A stretch of DNA of 64,000 bases from Arachnopeziza araneosa (taxonomy: Eukaryota; Ascomycota; Leotiomycetes; Helotiales; Arachnopezizaceae). A program made the translations under genes and the position numbers. Position 1 is the stretch's first letter, and each line of letters begins with the position of its first letter. Shown here one piece after another: positions 32,003-43,305 of the stretch. The notes below the pieces were generated by a model, which was not told the DNA's origin, searched no databases, and saw only the letters and a list, made by a program, of their open reading frames with translations. Location of the stretch: assembly GCA_003988855.1 (NCBI GenBank), contig QYAI01000024.1, positions 124,001 through 188,000 of the forward strand, read 5' to 3'.

Positions 32003-34166
32003 TCACTTTACCTCTTTCTTGGGTCTTCCCTTAGGTTTCTTCCTATTCTCTTCCTGGGCAATAATCTCGCCCTCGATTTCTACCTCGGCAGCCTTTCGCC
32101 TCCTCGGAGTCGTAGACTTCTTTCTCGGTGTCAAGGACTTTTTCTTGCGGGTTTGAGAAGCTTCATGCTTATCCAACTCATCTCCCTCCTGAAAATTTTG
32201 AGAGCTTTCGTCTTGGATTTCTGGATGAGTCGTCTGTGACGTAGTGACTGAAGCGGCTGTATGTTCTTCTTCTCCTTGGACCGACCTCATCTCTGTGGAG
32301 ACAGTACTTGAATATTCTACGGCCGTATTTTGGCCATCAGAAGCTAACTTCACGGTATCGAGCTGAGATGAGGCTGCTAAAACTGGTGGAACATTTGACG
32401 TAGTAGCAGCAAGGTCATTGCCCTTCTCGTTATTGCTGGGTATCCTTTTATCTTTAGCTTCTGCGGTTGTGTTCGGATTTTCGTAATCCACAGAGACCGA
32501 GAGCATATCATCTGAAAAGGGAGATTTTATCAACTTTGTCAATGGGAGATCATTCGTAGGAGTAAACTTTTTGTGAGCCAACTCAGTGATTGGAAGTGTT
32601 TGGTTGACCACAGGAGTAGGAATATCGAGAGCTGGGCGAGTAGTCGGAGTAGGTTGGTTGACAAACGAGGTAGGCTCTTTGAGAGTTTTAGTTGTTAGAA
32701 GATTTCGATTGACTACTGGCTCGAAGGCGGCCGTCTGAGAAGACTGTGTGGCGGCAGGAGGAGTGTCGTACGTAAGAACTTGTGCGACTTTTGGATCTAG
32801 CTCCTTTGCCACTGGAGTACTTCTCGTAGGAGCTACCGGCCCAAAAAGTGGTTGCAAACTCTCCAAGCGCTTGTTATCAAAAGGATAAGAAGGGTAGACA
32901 TCTTGCATCGTTGGTTGGATGAATAATTGAGCATTGTATCTTGCACCGTGACAGTTTTCCACCACTGTCACAACACGCTCAACGGAATTGTCTATTGCGT
33001 TCGTCTGGACGATTCCCACAGTTTCCGGTGGAGGAGGGAGACGATTGAGTTGCCGAGCCTGCTGTAGGATTTGCTCATCCTGAGTCATTCGTGATCTTGA
33101 CCCATGGTAACTAGGAGCATAGTCTCTGTCATTTTGTGAGCCATAGCCGCCGGGTGCAGATATTCCGAGTCCGCCAAAGGCATGATTGCCATTGTGGTAA
33201 GTTTTCAAGGATTCTCTGTAGTGGTTCAATTGGTTCGAAAAAGCGGCGTAGTCTTCTGACGGCAGAGATTTGTTTTTGTAGGGACTCGTGTACGGAGAGG
33301 GCATCTGAGGACTCGAGTTCCTTGAGAGTGAGGGAGGCACGAGCAATTGGCTGCGGAGATAGTCAGAGTGACTCGGGGAGTTGCTCAGAGGAGTTTCATT
33401 TCGTTGGTACGAGATTGCACCTGGATCCGAAATCGAAGTGCGAGTCCATGAAGTAGAGTCCCTTGGCTGTGATGTTAAGTGGGGTTGTGCAATTCTTTGG
33501 GAGTAAGGATTCTCAGTCGAGGCTATTTGAGATGATGAACTTGCTGATTCCTGTGGATGGGACGGCGAAACCATCAAACGACGATCCTGGGGATTGGCAG
33601 GTGAATCACGATAACCAGTTGTTGTCGACTCATTCAGAGCTGAGATATCTCCTTGGCTAACTTCCATAGTAGAGTTTCGCTGCTCCATTCTTTTTGTCTT
33701 GAAAACCTTGCGCTTCAGAGCCTTGCCAAAAGGATCATTGGTCACCGCTGAAACCTCGTAAGCTTGGTCTTTGACGATATACCGCTTCTCAAGTTGTCTA
33801 GTGGCTGAAATGGTTTCTTGTGCACTGAAAAGATCGACAGGACTCCAGGTTACTTGGTCCCAGAGGAGGCGACCAGCTTCTTCAAGGTAAGAGACTTCCG
33901 TTCCGTTCTTAGAGTCGAGCAAGATCTGATATATCCTACGGCCGGTGGGAGTTGTGTCGTAAAGATCTCTGGTAAGTGGAAGCTCTTGCAGGGCTCGAAG
34001 CTCGTACGCTATTCAGTGCGAATTAATATTGTTGAAAGTGGACGCGTGGAAAAGTTGACTTACGCGTAGGTTGACGACGGTAGCGCTCGCAAATTTGTTC
34101 GACACGAGTGTAGAAAGTGGTGCTCCTCTTCTTTTCCTCCTCCCCATCTTCTGGAGAAAGAGGCAT
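32003..34166 (-). CDS. AT-hook-containing protein of unknown function
   Basis: Two exons (34166-34064 and 34008-32003; 55-bp intron) encode 702 residues. The first ~130 residues are compact and probably folded (RVEQICERYRRQPTPYELRA, then LYDTTPTGRRIYQILLD and LEEAGRLLWDQVTWSP). The middle 450 residues are Ser/Thr/Pro/Gln-rich and disordered. The C terminus is basic with KKKSLTPRKK, TPRRRK and an AT-hook-like KKPKGRPKK, so DNA binding is likely. I do not recognise the family. MluI-type boxes lie upstream and in the intron, suggesting S-phase expression. Confidence 0.8.
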
Positions 34167-34296
34167 GATTAGATGACAGGACGTACTGAACGTGTTCAGT
34201 GCGAGAGAAGGTCGAAGGCTCTTTACCTATTCAAAATTGGTTGCTATTGAAAATTCATAACGCGCGCAATCCGATGTGGGAAAACGCGAGACGCGT
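34042..34296. promoter_or_regulatory. Cluster of MluI cell-cycle box motifs
   Basis: ACGCGT occurs at 34291-34296, about 125 bp upstream of the AT-hook gene start, and again at 34042-34047 and 34062-34067 in its first intron and splice donor. Two more ACGCG cores lie at 34260-34264 and 34284-34288. In ascomycetes MBF binds ACGCGT and drives G1/S genes. Density is high for random sequence; function is inferred. Confidence 0.5.
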
Positions 34297-35411
34297 TGAA
34301 GTTTAGCTGAAGTGAAAATAACCTTAAGATTATTTCCATTTTTCAATGCCCAAACATCAACCCGACTCTAGAGAAATTGCCCATCTCAGTATCCAAAAGT
34401 GATTTAACTACATTGCCTCGAACAACTGCGTTTGAGATGCCGACTACGTAGTGCACAATCATCGATATCTTTAACTACTTCCATAATCCACATCGAGTTA
34501 ATAATGAGGTACTTCACCGTAAAAAGAGACATTAAGATGATTTCTAGAGAGCTCAAAGTCGATTGCCTACGTAAATCGCACGAATAAGCATTACCCGAAG
34601 TCAGGGGAAGCAGGTCCGTTAAGCGAGCTGCTTGGCTGTATTTACTCTGCTCCCAGGGGAAGGTTTGATGTTTATTGCTGAAATTCAAGCCAAGCAGGTA
34701 TCGAATTCATCTTCGGATACTCCCGTCAAACCCGGTCAAGTATGGTTGATAGCGCAGTGGTATTGGAAATGAGATCTCAATCAACAGAACCTTGCACTTC
34801 TGGGAAAGGGACAACGTCAAGAAGAGTTCCGCAATCCTACCAAAGTTAATTGTCCAGAGAATATCATCTTGGCATGCAGAAGGTAACTTAAAAACCCATA
34901 CATCCTTCGTTTTACCTCAGGCCACCTAGGACACCATTTTTCTTGTTTCCTATGACCCTTTTCTTACTCCTGAACAACAGTGACTATTCTATTCAGAGCT
35001 TTCGACTCCATGATTAAACTAGATTACTTGCGGCTTGCGCTGTGTTACTCAAACCCTGAAGCCTGCCATCAAGAAGAAAACTAGATCACACCTCTTTCGA
35101 CCGGGGTAATCTTGTGCAGATGAAGGATGCGGCGCTGTGATAAGTTCTGGAATATGGCAAGCGAAGCTGACTTCAATGTTTCAAGCGCCTCTGCTGTGCC
35201 CCCACTGCGCTTTTGATTATGGTTTCAAGCACGGGAGTTTGAATAATTTCCAAGCGAGATTACAATCAAAGCAGATAATACATTCTATTAACTATTCGAA
35301 AAACAATACACAAATGAAATGGGTATGGGGTCCTCAAACGCCAATGCTAATGGCCGCTAATATCAAAGCCTAATTTGTACACCATTTTCCCGTCCAACCC
35401 TATACACTCGT
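34297..35411. other. Intergenic region
   Basis: About 1.1 kb with no credible gene on either strand. The left end belongs to the AT-hook gene promoter; the right end is the 3' flank of the DUF7702 gene. Confidence 0.4.
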
Positions 35412-36386
35412 CTAAGCACTATTTCTATTTACTTGCGCGTAGCCACTCTGCTGAGGGCCGTGCTGCATCTCATAGCCCTTGTTCTCGTCCTTCTCTGGAA
35501 TAAAAGCCATAACAATGCGACCAATGATTGTCTTCTTGGCGATTCTCAGAGCAATATTCTCCTTCTTTGGCTCAGTGCGGGCTGCTGAAACCGTTCCATC
35601 CTGATGAAAGACTTGAGCGGCCTCAACGTGTTGGTCCTTCTCCACCTTTTTCAAAGTCAATCCGACACCAAGGAAGATGCAAACGATGATGAACTCAGGG
35701 ATGAGAGCGACACAAAGGAGAACCGTTGTGTTCCCAGCGAGGAGGTTGAAGACCTTATCGTGCGTGAAGGTAGAGCCGATGGAGTAAACGAGTCTGGTGA
35801 GAAGTAGGGGAATGGAGGCGGCAACAGCGAAAAAGAGGCGTTTCTCGCCATGTTCGGCATGAGGGAGTGAGAATGACAGTAGAATGGTAGCTCCGGTAAG
35901 GCCAATCCATGAGATGATGAAGAGGGCAGTACCTGCTTTGTTCAAACTAGTGGGTGTGAAATGGCCAGTCGATGAGTAACTGTTGCCAGCGTCGATACCA
36001 CCGACAATACCAAGAATCAGACCGACCAAGATGATCAACTCGATGAATTTGAGCATCTGGGTATTGAGGATGGTGTTGTGAGTTCTGTGAACATGGTCCA
36101 GAAGTCGACTCACAAGACCGATTGCGGCCAATTCGAGAGGCGATAGGCCCACGTTACTCAGAATTGCGGAGCCCGTGTAAAGGGAGACGTTGGTTGGGTC
36201 GTTAATGGTAGCGAGTTGCATGGCGGGCCCGATAATTCTTGCCAAAGCGAAGATGATTAAGAAATACCAGCCAGAACTACGGCCAAAGCCATGTCTGAAG
36301 GCGAGGAGGGTTGCGATGACGAGAGCAGGGACGTAAACGACGATTTCGGCGATTGAAACACCATTGCGATAGGTGAGGTGTGTCAT
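35412..36386 (-). CDS. DUF7702 seven-helix membrane protein
   Basis: A single exon of 324 residues starts at ATG 36386; the eight codons upstream begin with TTG and are not used. Seven hydrophobic helices follow, with ISIAEIVVYVPALV-like, SSGWYFLIIFALARIIGPA and SNVGLSPLELAAIGLVSR segments, the pattern of the fungal DUF7702 family. The C-terminal tail is cytosolic and charged (PEKDENKGYEMQ). The family is fungal and uncharacterised, with a topology resembling receptors or small-molecule sensors. Nearest neighbours give no clue. Confidence 0.85.
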   Translation of the reverse strand: MTHLTYRNGVSIAEIVVYVPALVIATLLAFRHGFGRSSGWYFLIIFALARIIGPAMQLATINDPTNVSLYTGSAILSNVGLSPLELAAIGLVSRLLDHVHRTHNTILNTQMLKFIELIILVGLILGIVGGIDAGNSYSSTGHFTPTSLNKAGTALFIISWIGLTGATILLSFSLPHAEHGEKRLFFAVAASIPLLLTRLVYSIGSTFTHDKVFNLLAGNTTVLLCVALIPEFIIVCIFLGVGLTLKKVEKDQHVEAAQVFHQDGTVSAARTEPKKENIALRIAKKTIIGRIVMAFIPEKDENKGYEMQHGPQQSGYAQVNRNSA

Positions 36387-37590
36387 GGCGAGGCTGTTTT
36401 GATTTTGCAACGAGGATGAAGAGACTTCTGGGTATCGACTGGTGAATGAGAGATGGATGGATTGTAGGCCTTGAGGTGGGAGGATGCAGTGAATGAAGAA
36501 GTATCGACCGAAGGAAATGAAGAGAGATATATAGCAAACCTCAGACGCCAGCGCCTGCTGCGACTGTCCATCTTCACCATATCCCGTTTGATAACATGCT
36601 AGACCCTTTTAGGTGCTCAGGAAGTTCAGTGCTCAGCCTCTGGAGAGTGGGTGGGTGAGTAAAGGGACCATGAGCCACCAAGGATCTGCCCTTTTCCGCA
36701 TACTGATCCGGAGGTACTGGCGCTGGCACGAATGAGAGGCTGCTGTTTCGGCCGTGGTGAAGGGACCCTGGGGCCTCTTCGCACGCAAAATTTCTTTTAA
36801 CACTGGACGAAGCTGGTGGCTTGCCGAAGCGGGTACGACATCGCCAGTCACACTCACTCACACTCGGTTGATTCAGCCTTAAGCAGTGTCAGGAAGAAGC
36901 TTGTTTTTTTCTTTCTCCAACGGAACCGGTCCGCTCGCCATGTCGACTGACGGAAGACGAGGTTGGGCGGCCTCGAAGGCGTTGGTGGATTCACCGGCAT
37001 GTCCGATGTTGAAAGGTGCAAATGTGCAAATGTGCGAATGTGCGAATGTGAGAATGATCGTGGCAACCTGGAACATCAGGTTGCATCAAAGCCACGTGAT
37101 TTAATTTGGTGCCTGATTCTCCCGACCGCTGGCTCAAGGCTCAAGGCTCAAAGCTCAAGGCTCAAACAGCCACACTCGCAACTTCATGCACACCATGTTG
37201 GGTTAGTCTGGACGCCGCGCTGACGTGAGACGCAGATCTACCCTTTCCTCATTGAGCATGCTGTGCGAGCTTCTGTTACTGCTCGATTGGGACCGTCGTC
37301 ATCGTGGCATTTCTGGCCGTCACTGGAAGACGGTCAAGCAGTAAGCGGCGCAGTCAAGCTACTCTCACAGCATGCGATTTCTTCTCTCTTAAAGCCTCCA
37401 GAACCGTTTCAATCTCCAAGTTTGGATGAAGCGTGTCATGTAGAAAGTCACTCTGCTTTTGTTTGTGCCTACTCACACGATACCATTTCTCGGTCTTGTA
37501 TATCTTTCTTTTCAATACCACGAGCCATTGGCCGTGGTTATCTTTTCCTCTTCACAATCCGTCAGTGCTTGGCTCGCAACTCTTCCCAAA
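36387..37590. promoter_or_regulatory. Divergent promoter region with short tandem repeats
   Basis: 1.2 kb between the DUF7702 gene and the Zn2Cys6 gene. A 9-bp repeat (AATGTGCGA-like) spans about 37013-37055 and a GGCTCAA repeat spans 37131-37166. Otherwise nothing recognised. Confidence 0.45.
37131..37166. repeat. GGCTCAA tandem repeat
   Basis: Five imperfect copies of a 7-bp unit in the promoter region of the Zn2Cys6 gene. Confidence 0.85.
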
Positions 37591-40093
37591 ATGGTTTACT
37601 GTGGGAAGCCTTCGAAAGGTTGCACAACATGCAGAGCGAGGAAGGTTCGGGTAAGTGGGCTTTCATCATTTTGAGCGACATATGGCAAGCAACCTTCATT
37701 TTATTCGTGGGAATATCTCGAAACACACCTTCTCTCGCTTGCCATTCTCATAAAAGCATGGCAATAAAGCACTGGATAAATTCCAGTTGCATCTCGAAAT
37801 GCTTGGCTTAATCTCGTTAGTTGATGGACTGGCTGATAGAAGGCATAGTGTGACCAAAAACAACCTGCTTGCACGCAGTGTGCAAGGCTTGGGAAACAAT
37901 GTCCTGGCTATCGGAATATGCTTGATCTATCTTTCAGGAATGAGAGCGAGAAAGTCATCAAAAAGGCCAAGGCCAAGGCCAGAACAAGGCTACCTAGGAT
38001 CGAGAGAGTAGCACCAATTGCCCTGCAGAGCCCAATTGATTGGCCCACTAATGTGGACTCATTATTTGATCCCTGGATCTCGGTAGAGTCTGCAGCCACT
38101 TCTGCTGCTGCGCCTGAACTTCCCAACTTCTCTTCACTCCCATTTGGCAGCATACTTTCGTCTAACATACAGGATGGAGTGGAACCAACAATCTCTTTCT
38201 CTACCTACACTATGTTCCCTACCGTCAAAGAACGTGGGATGAGTTTCTTCTTCAACAGTTTTACTTCAGCTCCTCATGGGCCGTCCCATGGGTTTTTCAG
38301 CTATATTCCAGAACTATGTAGGAATGGAGGTATGGACGACATGCTTGAAGCAAGTATTACCGCGGCTGGTCTTGCCGGGCAAGCCAACATTTCCAAATCC
38401 TCGCAGATGATGGCTCAAGCAAGAAGAGAGTATGCTACCGCCCTTCAGAAAATAAACAAAGCACTTAGGTCACCCTCAGAGGCCATTAAAGATAGCACGC
38501 TATCGTCAATCATTGTGTTAGCGGTTTTTGAAGCAGCTGCTGGGGGAAAACAATGTGAGCCAATCGTTTCCTTTGAAGTTCCATTTGCTCAGAATTATCA
38601 CTTCTAAATATATGGTTTGGATGAGTATTTTAACAATTGCTAGTATCACTTAAGGAATGGACAGAACATATAAATGGTGCTGCAACACTGGTTAAACTTC
38701 GTGGCCCAGCGCAACTTCAAACAAGTATCGGCTTTAGTCTCTTTGGTGAGTGTTCTTGGATTCTACTACTTCTTTGTTGCTTTTACTTTACAGACAGAGT
38801 ATCCTCCAGGACGCATTCTCAACACCGCTATATTCAGCTATATTCCTCCTCTCTCCATTTCTGAAACATAATTAGATGGGAAGATGCTGATTCGTCGAGA
38901 TTTCAGTGCAAGCCACATCACATCTCCTCGTTTCTTGCATACAACGAGAGATTCCTATGCCAAAGCAAATAATAGATCTTCGCATTCAAGCATTGGATAC
39001 TGCTTTAACAGATCCAGCCTTACAATTCCATAGAATTACGGATCAGATCACAGTTTTCAGAAGCGAAATCGGTACTGGAGCTTTTGCGGGACAGAAAGAG
39101 ATCATATCCAAAGCACTAGAATTTGACACCAAGTTAGCAACTATATTTTTAGATGTCCCTCCCGACTGGATGTATCAAATTGTTTACACAGACGAGGAGA
39201 GTGAGTTTTTGTATGATGGTTGTTACCATATTTACTATGATCACGTAAGAGCTTTCTTGTAAACTCTAGGTTTTCCAAAGAGACGCAGCGTTCGCTCCCA
39301 AATCATACATGACAGTAAATCACTAACTGCATGGTGCCAGTGGATAGCACAAATATGGAATGGAATGCGCGCAACAAGAATCATGCTGAATGAAATCATT
39401 CGAGGTCAACTCCTAGACGGAATCACAACAACACCATCCATCTTCACCATCACCGAATTCTCAAGCCAATTCCATATTTCAACAAACACCATCCACCAGT
39501 TACGAGATGATATCCTCCATAGCGTCCCTCAACATCTTGGCCTAATAATCTCCAAACCCTTCCAACCCGTCGAGACCTCACCGGTACTCTCTACCCTTGC
39601 TTATCCTAACCCTAAAAACGACCTCACGGAAACATCCTCCCTCGAGTCCAACATTACTAATTCTACTCTCCCCACCCTCACTAGCACCAACTTCCAACCA
39701 CTCGCCACTTTAACCCTACACCACAACTCCTGCCCTCCCTCAGCAGGTGGCTACGCTTTATTATGGCCACTCTTCGTCTCCGGCATAACACGCCACTCCA
39801 CCGCCTCCGTCCGCACCTTCGCCTCGCGGATTCTGCATCACGTCGGCGAAGTGATGGGGATCCGTCAAGGCAGCAATCTGGCCGTTTTTATGAGGAATAT
39901 GCCAGAGTTGATGGCAGGTAAAAGAGAATTAAACGAGAGATACGATATGAAGGAGGCAGTGAGGGATTTGAGGGATCAGAGACCGATTGGACTTCTGAGA
40001 GAAATGCTGAGAAGAGAGGAGGCGGAGAGGAGGCGGATATGGGCTGATAGAGAAGAAGGAGTGGTAGAGGTAGAGGGATTAGCTGCGAGTTAG
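37591..40093 (+). CDS. Zn(II)2Cys6 transcription factor with fungal-specific TF domain 2 (DUF3468 type)
   Basis: Five exons (37591-37650, 37849-38554, 38644-38745, 38907-39244, 39341-40093) give 652 residues. Zinc-cluster Cys are at residues 11, 14, 21, 28, 31 and 38 (spacing 2-6-6-2-6); MVYCGKPSKGC at the start is the typical entry of this class. The 198-bp first intron sits exactly between the second and third Cys halves (after KVR). Later segments (SLKEWTEHINGAATLVKLRG, CYHIYYDHWIAQIWNGMR) match the Fungal_trans_2 domain. Targets are unknown. The third intron (161 bp) was set from homology to IQREIPMPKQ and is less certain. Confidence 0.85.
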
Positions 40094-40607
40094 TTTTTTG
40101 GGGGCTTTGGGAGGCTAGCTTTTGGGTTTGATAAGGTGGAGTTTGAATAGTAAAGTGCAACAATAAGGTGGAGTTTGAAGGGTATTGTAGGGTGACTAAA
40201 ATGGGTATAAACATTAAACTCCACCAGGTTATTCATAGTGGTACGGAAAAACTCATTCATCCAGATATATGTTTCATTGCAACTCTGTTATGCGGCTTTC
40301 AAATAAGTTATGATATATTTCGACACTTTTTAATGTTATATGAATATCCCGCTCGGTCTCAAATTTTTATGCCTACAAAATCCAAAAGAGCTTCTTTCTT
40401 GATCCGTAACCAGAACCAATTAGTCCGGCTTTCAATTTCCCAACCCGTTTTATCGCATACAAAATTGGAAAGCCTCGCTGCTCAAACACCAAAATGCAAT
40501 CCGTTCAGTTCTATCTCCCAAACGCCACCGTCTCATCTACAATGCCCGCCCGTCGTTTCATTCATTAGTGTATTTCCATCAATAAGTGCCCGCTCCATTT
40601 TTAGATA
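40094..40607. other. Convergent AT-rich intergenic region
   Basis: 514 bp holding the 3' ends of two convergent genes and a small direct plus inverted repeat. No gene seen. Confidence 0.4.
40131..40225. repeat. Exact 17-bp direct repeat with a nearby inverted copy
   Basis: ATAAGGTGGAGTTTGAA occurs at 40131-40147 and 40163-40179, and the core is inverted (AAACTCCACC) at 40216-40225. It lies just past the stop codon of the Zn2Cys6 gene. Confidence 0.85.
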
Positions 40608-43305
40608 CTAGCCTCTACTCTCCCCTACTCCTCCACTCATCACAGGGTTAAAATTCATAAAGTTACGATCAATATCCATACTCCTTGCGATTCTCCCTCC
40701 AGGCGTTCGTGGATTGACAACATTGACCCTTCCCCTGCTCGCTACCCGCGTTAAATCCTCCTCATCATCAGTATGATCATCATCCCATTCTTCAAGTCGT
40801 GCAAAATAGTCGGCCAACCCATCATGACTCGGGGTACCGATGACATTGTCGTACAAAGGCGGAGGTGTTGCGATCGGTGGTGGGGGTTGGTCAAAATCGA
40901 ATGGTGGAGGGTTATAGGACGGATTGCGAAGCATGTGGATCGGTCTTTGGACTCCAGCAGCTGCATTTGTTGACAGATGTGCTTGTGGCGGGCGTGCAAG
41001 TTCGGCAATAGCCTCAAATCCTTCCAGATCCATATTGTGCACTGTTGGGGCAGTCCCCAAAGACGAATCAGGAGAACCTTCGCTCGTGGCCGCATTAGGA
41101 CAACCACAGACCCGCTGCTGGCCGAGGTAATTTGAAATACGACCTGAGTATTCTGGGAGCTCTAGATTAGCTCGGGTTGCTTTACAGCTAAGGATCGATA
41201 TGGGTGAGTCGATTGATATCTCGAAATGCCGGCGCTTCTTTCCAGTTGGGTCGTCAGTGTCAAGGCGGGATATACGCATGACAATCTGATCCGCGTTAGT
41301 CTGCAGTTACCGAGTTGAACATGAATAGGTTACCTTGATCCAATGATGCACGTCCACATTCTTCCATGTGCAATCGTGAGCCATACGCTTAGTCCTGTCT
41401 TTCTCCATCAATTCGCAGGTGGGAAGCTGAACAGCCATTTCAATTTCTGTCGGACCCAGCCATTCATCAACACCCAAATCAATATCGCCGAGCAAATTCT
41501 CTGTTGGCTCTGGAAGTGGCTCTGCTGGGAAGCCTGATCGCCTAGCAACCATCTCCCTTCGACGCATTGCAATCTTTCTCCTCTCTTCACGCTCGGCAGC
41601 GGTAACCTCGCCTCCCAAGACTCTGACTTCGGATGGCTCATACTCCTTAGCTACCGGCTTTCCAGCAGATTTTTCTAACAATAGAATCTTCCTGGTGATA
41701 TCTCTACGTGTAACCTTTTTGTTCTTCGCATAGTACTCAATGTTCTCGCTAACGAAGACCTTTAGCTTGTGGATTTGAACTTTAGCCAAAGGTGTGAGCT
41801 TGAATGCGATTGGGATTTTTGACCCGAGTGGAAAAGATTTCCCTGAAATCATGATTTCATAATGGAGCTGATCTTCCCATCGCCTACTGATCGATATGGG
41901 TTCAACTAACTCTAAGGAGTCCTCAGACGGTGATCGTATGACCGGAACTTCCTTTCTACCAATAAGGTTGGCTTTGAAGGTTCCAGACCGCTCCACAACT
42001 GCTTCCAACTCCCATTTGACGGTCGCCAGAGGTAAATTTGTTGTTTCGGGCATATTGCTATCAATAGGAAGCTCGAAGGAATACTCGTATATTCCAGGAT
42101 GGAAAACTTTGAATCCTTTCTGTTGAGGCGTTGGGCCGAAAGGCGAATCGCCTTTTGTAAAACTCCTTGATTGATTGCTCTGCAGCGATAACCGCTTTAT
42201 TTCTTTTGCAGATAAAACGGTGTTAGATCTACTGGAGCGATTGCTAATACCAGGCAGAGAGAATCCACCTTGATGCTCTCCTGGCGAAGGGGTTTGAACT
42301 GTCAAGTCCGTGACTGAGGAAGAAGCGGACTTGTCTCGAAGTGTGTAGCTACATAACGTGCCGTAACTTGATTCCGCTCCTTCGTACAAAGCGTTGAAAA
42401 AAGGAATGACCTGTGTCCTGAAAGACTCCTCTTCGAGTGTGTCGGATTTTTCGGGAGGAATACCTACACATGTCAACAAAACGAAGCTCATTAGTTTATT
42501 TCAACATACCTTCTGGCCACGAAGTTCTGGCTCTTCCTGTAAACTTGAGACTAACAGACTTTATTTTGGCACTCTTTGTAACATTCAACTGAAGTTTGCC
42601 CCGAAGAAGAGCTGTTGTAGAGGATGCTGAGTCTCGCGTGGTTCCATCATGGTCAAGGCCAGTAAGATATATGGAAGGCTCTGCTAAGATTATTGAACAC
42701 GCTATGCCATTGCCAGCTGCTACCGGTTTTTCGGGTTCCGTACCAACTTTGTTAACATTGTTTTGACTGTTTATAGCGACGGTACTACTTCTAGGAGTAT
42801 CGCTGAGTGACGGTCTCGACATGGTGGGAGTAGCGGGCTCGGTTATAACTGGACCTGCTATCGACCTTCTTGCAAATATCGTATTTGGATCTGTCGAAGC
42901 AGCGTGGAAAGATGTTCGGAAGGATCTTGTCGTTTCAGGAGTTGTTGACCTTTCCGGAGGCGCTGCTGAGGACGATGACCCAGAGGAGAAGGGGGAGAAT
43001 ACCGACCCAAGCACCCTCTTCGCGTTCTCCCGGGAAGCCAGCTTTTTGAGTGTTATGCGGAATCTCGGGTGTTTCTTGAGCTCTGGAGGAGTTGGAGGAG
43101 GGGGCCGAAGGTCGAATGGAACGAAGCCTGCTGGCAGACGTGTGATATGTATTGAATGCGGTCGACGTTGTCTTGGTCGACAAGGAGGCGTAGGAAATCT
43201 GGCAGGTTGCAAGGACTCAAAGTAAATATCAGAAGGTCTGATAGGGATGTAGTGGATCGTTCCTCGATTTGTATTGTAGGAGAGCGTAAGCGGTTCTACA
43301 GACAT
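40608..43305 (-). CDS. Arrestin-domain protein with PY motif (ART / ubiquitin-ligase adaptor)
   Basis: Three exons (43305-42510, 42463-41334, 41285-40608; introns of 46 and 48 bp) encode 867 residues. Residues ~210-300 form the arrestin N-domain start (SIILAEPSIYLTGLDHDG, LRGKLQLNVTKSAKIKSVSL); the C-domain begins near LPLATVKWELEAVVERSG and has VTRRDITRKI. Pro-rich ends flank the fold. PPLY at about 784-787 and LPEY near 685 are PY-type motifs that bind the WW domains of Rsp5/HulA. Such adaptors (Rod1, Rog3, CreD type) direct ubiquitination and endocytosis of plasma-membrane transporters. Confidence 0.9.

Noticed and set aside
36886..37223. Overlapping ORFs with repeated residues
   Set aside because: Generated by the short tandem repeats in the promoter region.
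42821..43225. 134-codon plus-strand ORF
   Set aside because: Antisense to the arrestin-like first exon.
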